NCBI GenBank assembly: GCA_902802305.1
Contig: CADCLG010000018.1
Span: 1-64,000 of the forward strand
DNA: 64,000 nucleotides
DNA from: an uncultured Spirochaetaceae bacterium
GTDB taxonomy: Bacteria > Spirochaetota > Spirochaetia > Treponematales > Treponemataceae
Direction: 5' to 3'
Positions 59,481 to 64,000 of the stretch are shown here, piece after piece. A program made the translations under genes and the position numbers. Every line of letters begins with the position of its first letter. Position 1 is the first letter of the stretch. The notes beneath the pieces are model-generated. The model was not told the origin of the DNA, ran no database searches, and saw nothing but the letters and a program-made list of their open reading frames with translations.

Positions 59481-60832
59481 CTTGCTTCGGTTATAGGGAT
59501 GGCAATTGTAAAGCAGCTTCCTTTATCAGGTTCGGATTCTACAGAAATATTCCAACCGTGTATGTCAACAATGTTTTTTACAACCGAAAGACCAATACCG
59601 ATTCCTTCCTCCCTCCTGGAGTTTGTGCCGCGGAAAAAGAGGTTAAAAATATTATTTATGTCCTTTTTAGGAATACCAATACCCGTATCTTTTATCGAAA
59701 AGAACAAAGTTTTATCTTTTATATGTGATGAAAATGAAATTATGTCATTATCTTTTGTATATCGCAGGGCATTGTTGAAAAGGTTTTCCAGTACACGGAT
59801 TATAAGCTGCTCATCAAAGAAAATGAAAATATCATCTTTTACAAGCTCATCCTTAATTTCAATTATTCTATTAAAGACATTTCCTGTAAGTTTAGCTTCG
59901 TTGACAAAGTTATTTATAACCCTTGTAATTGAATGAAGTTCCATGTTTTTTTTGATTTCATTGCTGTCAAATTTCATAAAATCAATCAGAGTGTTTATCA
60001 TTCCCTGCAGCTGGGTAATTTTTGTAAGAATAAGCTCATTTGCGTTCAGAATATCATCTTTTCCTGTGATTACTCCGTCTTTTATTGCTTCTGTATAGCC
60101 TCTGATGATTGAAACTGGAGTTCGTAAGTCATGACTCAAACCTATTACAAATTTATTTTTCTGGTTCTGAACTTCAAGAAGAGAAAGCCGCATAGATTCG
60201 AGACTTTTGGAGATTTCTGTAATCTCATTTCCATTGTAAATAATCCTAATTTGTTTTGAAAGATTACCTGTTGCAAGTTCTGCTGTTTCATTTTTTATTG
60301 TTATAATGGAATTAAAGATTGTTCTGGTAATGATAGAAATTAGTATGCAGCATAAAGTGATAAAAATAAAAAGGGCAATAATTATATGTGGAATATAAAA
60401 TGAATATCGTCTGATTTTAATGTAATTATGGTCTGTTCTGGAAATAATAAAAAAAGTTCTATTGTCTGTGCTTTTTTTATTAAAATGATAAATATAATCC
60501 TGTAGTGTTTTTGACATAAGTATTTTAAAGTAATCAAGGTTAAAGTCAAAGCCTGCTTTAATTTCCGGAAATCTTGACATTAATATAGCGCCTGTATCAT
60601 CTACAATTATAAATTCAATTTTATCTGAAATTGTGCTGTCTATTTTTTCAGCTGTTTCAAAATCATTTTCATTTAATGCAATCGAAAGATTTTCCAGCCT
60701 GTGTTGATACCCGCCTATCAAAAGTCTGTGAGGAGATTTTACGGAAATAAAAATAAGAATAAATAAAAGACAGGCAATGGGAATGATAATAATGGTTGAT
60801 ATTAATGCGATAAACTGTTTTTTTAATGTCAT
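59477..60832 (-). CDS. Sensor histidine kinase (HisKA type)
   Basis: 451 residues: TM1 (~9-31), an extracytoplasmic sensor region of ~115 residues, TM2 (IIIALFIFITLCCILISII), a HAMP domain (~170-222), a HisKA domain with H234 in GLSHDLRTP, and an HATPase domain (NLFNNALRYT, DTGIGI, GIGIGLSV). It overlaps its response regulator by 4 bases (translational coupling). The signal sensed is unknown. Confidence 0.93.
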   Translation of the reverse strand: MTLKKQFIALISTIIIIPIACLLFILIFISVKSPHRLLIGGYQHRLENLSIALNENDFETAEKIDSTISDKIEFIIVDDTGAILMSRFPEIKAGFDFNLDYFKILMSKTLQDYIYHFNKKSTDNRTFFIISRTDHNYIKIRRYSFYIPHIIIALFIFITLCCILISIITRTIFNSIITIKNETAELATGNLSKQIRIIYNGNEITEISKSLESMRLSLLEVQNQKNKFVIGLSHDLRTPVSIIRGYTEAIKDGVITGKDDILNANELILTKITQLQGMINTLIDFMKFDSNEIKKNMELHSITRVINNFVNEAKLTGNVFNRIIEIKDELVKDDIFIFFDEQLIIRVLENLFNNALRYTKDNDIISFSSHIKDKTLFFSIKDTGIGIPKKDINNIFNLFFRGTNSRREEGIGIGLSVVKNIVDIHGWNISVESEPDKGSCFTIAIPITEAS

Positions 60833-61551
60833 TTTGCTGAATGAATGATAGAATCGCAGGAGAAAATATAGCCCTTACCAAAAACAGTTTTGATGTAGGA
60901 GGTGTTTCCCTGTGTTTTCTTTATTTTTTTTCTTAATCTCTGAATGTAAACAGCTACAGCGGTCACATCTCCGTATTTTAAGTTCCATACATCGTAATAG
61001 ATTTTTTCCGGCGACAAAGGTTGTCCTGCGTTTCTTAAAAGATATTCAAGAACCTTGTATTCCTTGGCTGACAGTGATATTTTTCGAGAACCTTTTTTAA
61101 GTACACAACTGCGGAGAAGGAGAGTGTAATCATCAAAAATAATAGACTCTTCTGCCTGAGCTGTTGCAAAATTTTGCCGTCGTAAAGCTGCCTGAATTCT
61201 TGCAACGAGAATTCCAGGTGAAAAAGGTTTTGTTACATAGTTGTCTGCACCTATTCCCAGGGCCTCAACAATTTCTTCTTCCTCATTAATTGCAGAAACA
61301 ACTATTATTGGAATAAATGATGAAAAATCCGTGCGTAATTTTTTAAGAAAATCAATTCCGCTTATTCCAGGCAGATTTAAATCAAGGACAATCAAGTCGG
61401 GAATATTTTTGTTTTCAATTTCTGAAAGAGCTTCTTCTGCCGTAAAAAAAGCCTGAGTATTGATTTGTGATTTGTTCAGGTACATGCAGATTAAGTTAGA
61501 AATATCTTCATCATCTTCAATAACAAAAACGCAGGGGTTTGTATTGTTCAT
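60829..61551 (-). CDS. OmpR/PhoB-family response regulator
   Basis: 240 residues. Receiver domain with the acidic pocket (EDDED), phospho-acceptor D57 in VLDLNLPG and conserved Lys in VTKPF, then a winged-helix DNA-binding domain (LSAKEYKVLEYLLRNAG, VAVYIQRLRKKI). A CGGAG ribosome site precedes the ATG. It is cotranscribed with the kinase and divergent from the flagellar run. Confidence 0.94.
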   Translation of the reverse strand: MNNTNPCVFVIEDDEDISNLICMYLNKSQINTQAFFTAEEALSEIENKNIPDLIVLDLNLPGISGIDFLKKLRTDFSSFIPIIVVSAINEEEEIVEALGIGADNYVTKPFSPGILVARIQAALRRQNFATAQAEESIIFDDYTLLLRSCVLKKGSRKISLSAKEYKVLEYLLRNAGQPLSPEKIYYDVWNLKYGDVTAVAVYIQRLRKKIKKTQGNTSYIKTVFGKGYIFSCDSIIHSAK

Positions 61552-61695
61552 AATAATCTCCGGTCAGAAAGAGCGCATTGTCCTTCTATATGTTTATGCC
61601 ATATCTTTATATATATTATTTTGACTTCATAATGTAATTTTTGCAAGTATTTATTGATTTATAACTTTTTTTTATTCTATGAGAATAATTATTTA

Positions 61696-61723
61696 TTGAA
61701 ATATTGAAAAAATAGTATATAAT
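61696..61723 (+). promoter_or_regulatory. Sigma-70-type promoter of the flbD-motA-motB-fliL run
   Basis: TTGAAA (61696-61701), a 16-base spacer and a perfect TATAAT (61718-61723). The flbD ATG is at 61796, giving a leader of about 65 bases. No FliA-type element was seen in this 244-base gap, which is very AT-rich and otherwise featureless. Confidence 0.7.
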
Positions 61724-61795
61724 AAAAGGGATTTAAATATAATTTGTTGAATTATTTTAAATCTAATCAATTTTTTTCAAGTGGATATTGTAAAA

Positions 61796-61996
61796 ATGAT
61801 TGATGTAATGCGGTTAGATGGGAAAATTTATTGGGTGAATCCGCATATGATTGAAAGTATGGAATCAAATCCTGATTTAACATTAACTATGTTGTCAGGA
61901 CGAAAAATCATTGTCAGAAATTCCCCCGACGAAATAATCGATAAAATAATAACTTACCGTAAAAAAATCGGAATAGATAATCAAGAGGTCATGTAG
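61796..61996 (+). CDS. flbD: Flagellar protein FlbD
   Basis: 66 residues. It fits the small spirochaete/Firmicutes FlbD family: MIDVMRLDGK start, WVNPHMIESMESNPDLTLTM and GRKIIVRNSPDEI. ATG 61796 matches the family start; a GTG at 61781 is in frame but unneeded. FlbD normally follows flgE in the treponemal flagellar operon and precedes motA. Here flgE is not upstream. Confidence 0.88.
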   Translation: MIDVMRLDGKIYWVNPHMIESMESNPDLTLTMLSGRKIIVRNSPDEIIDKIITYRKKIGIDNQEVM

Positions 61997-61997
61997 T

Positions 61998-62780
61998 ATG
62001 GATTTTGCGTCTATAATAGGTCTTATTGGCGGTGCTGTTTGTATTGTAGTTTCTGTAATTGCTTCAGGAGGTTCAATACGTAATATTCTTGATATTCCTT
62101 CTATTTTCATGACAGTAGGTGGTTCACTTTTTGCAATGTTCATTGCGGCTCCACTTAAAAAAGCTCTTGGTTTGTTCAAAATTATGGGAAGAGCTTTCAA
62201 AGTTCATGATTTTGGTGAAAAGAATATTGTAATTAATATGCAGGCTCTTTCTGAAAAAGCCCGACGTGAAGGTATTCTTGCACTTGAAGACAGCCTTGAA
62301 GATTTGGATGACGCTTTTATGAAAATGGGCTTAAGACTTGTAGTTGATGGTACTGATGGAAATATTATCCGTGCAATCATGGAAAACGAAATGAGCCAGT
62401 GTGAAGCCCGCCACCTTGAATGGATTAGTATTATAAATACCTGGGCTGGATTTGCGCCAGGTTTTGGTATGATGGGTACTGTAGTAGGTTTGATTGGTAT
62501 GTTAAACAACCTTGAAGATAAATCATCTTTGGGACCTAACATGGCCGTTGCTCTTGTTACTACCTTGTACGGTTGTATGATGGCCAACTGGCTTATTTCT
62601 CCATTCTCTACAAAGCTTCTTGCACATAATGCTGCAGAAATGCGTACAAAAGAAATGATTATTGAAGGTGTTCTGGCTATACAGGCTGGTGAAAACCCAC
62701 GTATTATGGCTCAGAAACTGCTTACTTACCTTGACCCTGTAACCCGCAAGGCTATCGAAGCAGATGTATTAAAGGACTAG
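61998..62780 (+). CDS. motA: Flagellar motor stator protein MotA
   Basis: Forms the proton- or ion-conducting stator with MotB. 260 residues with four membrane helices (about 3-23, 32-52, 150-175 and 183-205) and a cytoplasmic loop of ~100 residues between helices 2 and 3 that contacts the rotor. Conserved WISIINTWAGFAPGFGMMGTVVGLIGML and the helix-4 region are present. It starts 1 base after flbD, and motB follows after 3 bases. Confidence 0.95.
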   Translation: MDFASIIGLIGGAVCIVVSVIASGGSIRNILDIPSIFMTVGGSLFAMFIAAPLKKALGLFKIMGRAFKVHDFGEKNIVINMQALSEKARREGILALEDSLEDLDDAFMKMGLRLVVDGTDGNIIRAIMENEMSQCEARHLEWISIINTWAGFAPGFGMMGTVVGLIGMLNNLEDKSSLGPNMAVALVTTLYGCMMANWLISPFSTKLLAHNAAEMRTKEMIIEGVLAIQAGENPRIMAQKLLTYLDPVTRKAIEADVLKD

Positions 62781-62783
62781 TGA

Positions 62784-63515
62784 ATGGCAAAACGTAGTAA
62801 TAAAGCGCCAGAGAAACCGTCAACCGCCTGGCAAGGTACTTATGGAGACATGATTACCCTCATGTTGTGTTTCTTTGTAATGCTCTATAATCCTTCAGAA
62901 ATAGATGTTACTCAGCTGGCAACCATTACCCAGAGCTTGCAGATGCAGGAAACTGAATCTGTAACCGGCGGTCTTTCTCTTTCTGCCGGCCGTCTTTCCG
63001 ATTTGGGTAACAATATTAATTCGCTTCCATCTCTAGAAAAAGGAAAAAGTCTTGGTCTTGCAAAAAAGAAGGCGGTAAGTCTTTTTGCACCTGACGTAAA
63101 ATCAAATAAAATTACTATTACCAGTGATGAGCGCGGACTTGTTATAACCCTTCTTTCTGACAATTTTTTTGAAGAGGGCAGCGCTGAATTAAATATTAAT
63201 TCAACTCGTGATACTTTGCTCCGTCTTTCTGAGTTTTTCCGTTCAGAAGAAGTAAAAGACAGACGGTATAGAATAGAAGGGCATACTGATAATACTCCTG
63301 TTGCTCAAGATTCGCAGTTTTTAAGCAACTGGGAACTTTCTTCTACAAGGGCTATTAATGTTCTTCATTATCTTGCCGATTATGGAGTAAGTGAAAATAA
63401 TTTTTCTGTAGCTGGATATGCAGACACCCGTCCTAAGTTTTCTAACGAAACTGCCGAAGGGCGTGCATATAATAGAAGAGTGGATATAATAATCCTAGAC
63501 GAAGGACATTTTTAA
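62784..63515 (+). CDS. motB: Flagellar motor stator protein MotB
   Basis: 243 residues. N-terminal membrane helix with the ion-binding aspartate D22 in [16 protein letters not shown] linker follows and then an OmpA-like peptidoglycan-binding domain ([38 protein letters not shown]). The membrane segment begins near residue 20. It lies 3 bases after motA. Confidence 0.95.
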   Translation: MAKRSNKAPEKPSTAWQGTYGDMITLMLCFFVMLYNPSEIDVTQLATITQSLQMQETESVTGGLSLSAGRLSDLGNNINSLPSLEKGKSLGLAKKKAVSLFAPDVKSNKITITSDERGLVITLLSDNFFEEGSAELNINSTRDTLLRLSEFFRSEEVKDRRYRIEGHTDNTPVAQDSQFLSNWELSSTRAINVLHYLADYGVSENNFSVAGYADTRPKFSNETAEGRAYNRRVDIIILDEGHF

Positions 63516-63557
63516 TGTTAATATTAAAAATACTTGTTTTATTTGCTGGAGGGGAAA

Positions 63558-64000
63558 ATGGCAAATGATGATGATGATTTGAATCTGGATGATGGTGGCA
63601 GCTCAGCTCCTGCAAAAAAAGGCAGATTGGGCGGTGTTTTTCCCAGTCTCTTAAAATGGATAATCATCGGTCTTGCGGCCGTTATAGTCATTTTTGTTGT
63701 TGTATTCTTTACAATTAAGATTGTTACAAAAAATAATTCAAAGCAAGTTTATAATCCTGCAATTTCTGCAGAGGAATATAAAGGTCAGCGTGAAGTATTC
63801 GACTGGTACAAATCAATTGGGGTTATACAGACAACTACTTCTGATGAAAATCCTGCAACTGTCAGAGTGAATGTATTTTTGGGCTACAAAAAAGATGATA
63901 AAGCCTGTTCTACAGAAATTACCCAGAGAACAGTTGAATTAAAAGATTATCTTAGACGTTATTTCCGTGGTAAATCTGCTTCTGAGCTTAAAAACTCAAA
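63558..64000 (+). CDS. fliL: Flagellar basal body-associated protein FliL (3' truncated)
   Basis: About 147 residues are visible, cut by the window end. It has an acidic N-terminus (DDDDLNLDDGG), one membrane helix (IIIGLAAVIVIFVVVFF) and the beginning of the periplasmic FliL domain (RVNVFLGYKKDDKACSTEI). FliL stabilises the stator ring. GGAGGGG provides a strong ribosome site. Its position after motB matches treponemal flagellar operons, and fliM would be expected next. Confidence 0.9.
   Translation, partial: MANDDDDLNLDDGGSSAPAKKGRLGGVFPSLLKWIIIGLAAVIVIFVVVFFTIKIVTKNNSKQVYNPAISAEEYKGQREVFDWYKSIGVIQTTTSDENPATVRVNVFLGYKKDDKACSTEITQRTVELKDYLRRYFRGKSASELKNS

Noticed and set aside
1..64000. rRNA, tRNA, tmRNA, CRISPR, insertion sequences, prophage
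   Set aside because: Intergenic gaps are short and none shows a cloverleaf, spaced repeats, transposase or phage motif; this was a visual check only.

Overview
The window reads as a chromosomal segment of a Treponema-like spirochaete. It is AT-rich (GC roughly in the mid-30s percent, judged by eye) and densely coded on both strands. Supporting signs are an flbD-motA-motB-fliL run, an isoleucyl-tRNA synthetase of the eukaryotic-like type, many small lipoproteins with spirochaete-style Cys signals, and flagellin-glycosylation-type MptE-like proteins. L-arabinose catabolism and a YesM/YesN/solute-binding-protein set suggest a carbohydrate-using, host- or gut-associated treponeme. This is inference; species was not determined. 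I found no rRNA, tRNA, CRISPR, insertion sequence or phage gene. No stretch longer than about 300 bases lacks a gene.

Layout. 1-9.5 kb: a truncated NHL/VWA protein, DinB and a multi-TM protein on the minus strand, then a plus-strand run of an unknown protein, a lipoprotein, TrmB, LigA and a small membrane protein. 9.5-17.2 kb (minus): one operon-like run araB-araD-recO-pdp-recJ-M23 peptidase, mixing pentose use, DNA repair and nucleoside salvage. 17.4-26.8 kb (plus): a serine hydrolase, rpoZ-miaA, a 29-codon bS22/mS38-like ribosomal protein gene with its own terminator, then dxs-folP-cdaA-ybbR-acpS-DUF2225-truA (isoprenoid, folate and cyclic di-AMP functions). 26.8-30.8 kb (minus): thiI-udg-priA. 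30.9-37.0 kb (plus): a secreted protein, YesM-type kinase, YesN-type regulator and solute-binding lipoprotein overlapping head to tail, with no permease. 37.0-40.6 kb (minus): two GT8 glycosyltransferases, a PlsC-like acyltransferase and a CrtO-like membrane protein, possibly a glycolipid module. 40.8-46.6 kb (plus): ileS, a lipoprotein, an extended uracil phosphoribosyltransferase and a TPR lipoprotein. 46.6-54.9 kb (minus): a very acidic repeat protein, an unknown protein, two MptE-like (DUF115) proteins and a membrane protein with a degenerate GGDEF domain. 55-59.5 kb: FtsB-like, Sua5, a secreted protein, SmpB, a signal peptidase I homologue with altered catalytic residues, and a HemW-like protein without the usual GGGTP motif. 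59.5-61.6 kb (minus): a two-component system. 61.8-64 kb (plus): the flagellar flbD-motA-motB-fliL run, cut by the window end.

Two cross-cutting signals stand out. First, at least six genes (serine hydrolase, cdaA, thiI, both GT8 genes, smpB), and probably the 30.9-kb operon, have a sigma-70-type -10 box ending only about 6-9 bases before the start codon and no Shine-Dalgarno sequence, suggesting leaderless mRNAs. Second, the intergenic region at 54.9-55.0 kb has two outward-facing copies of GCCGATAA, the sigma-28 (FliA) -10 consensus, next to the acidic-protein/MptE-like operon, which suggests that operon may be motility-linked.
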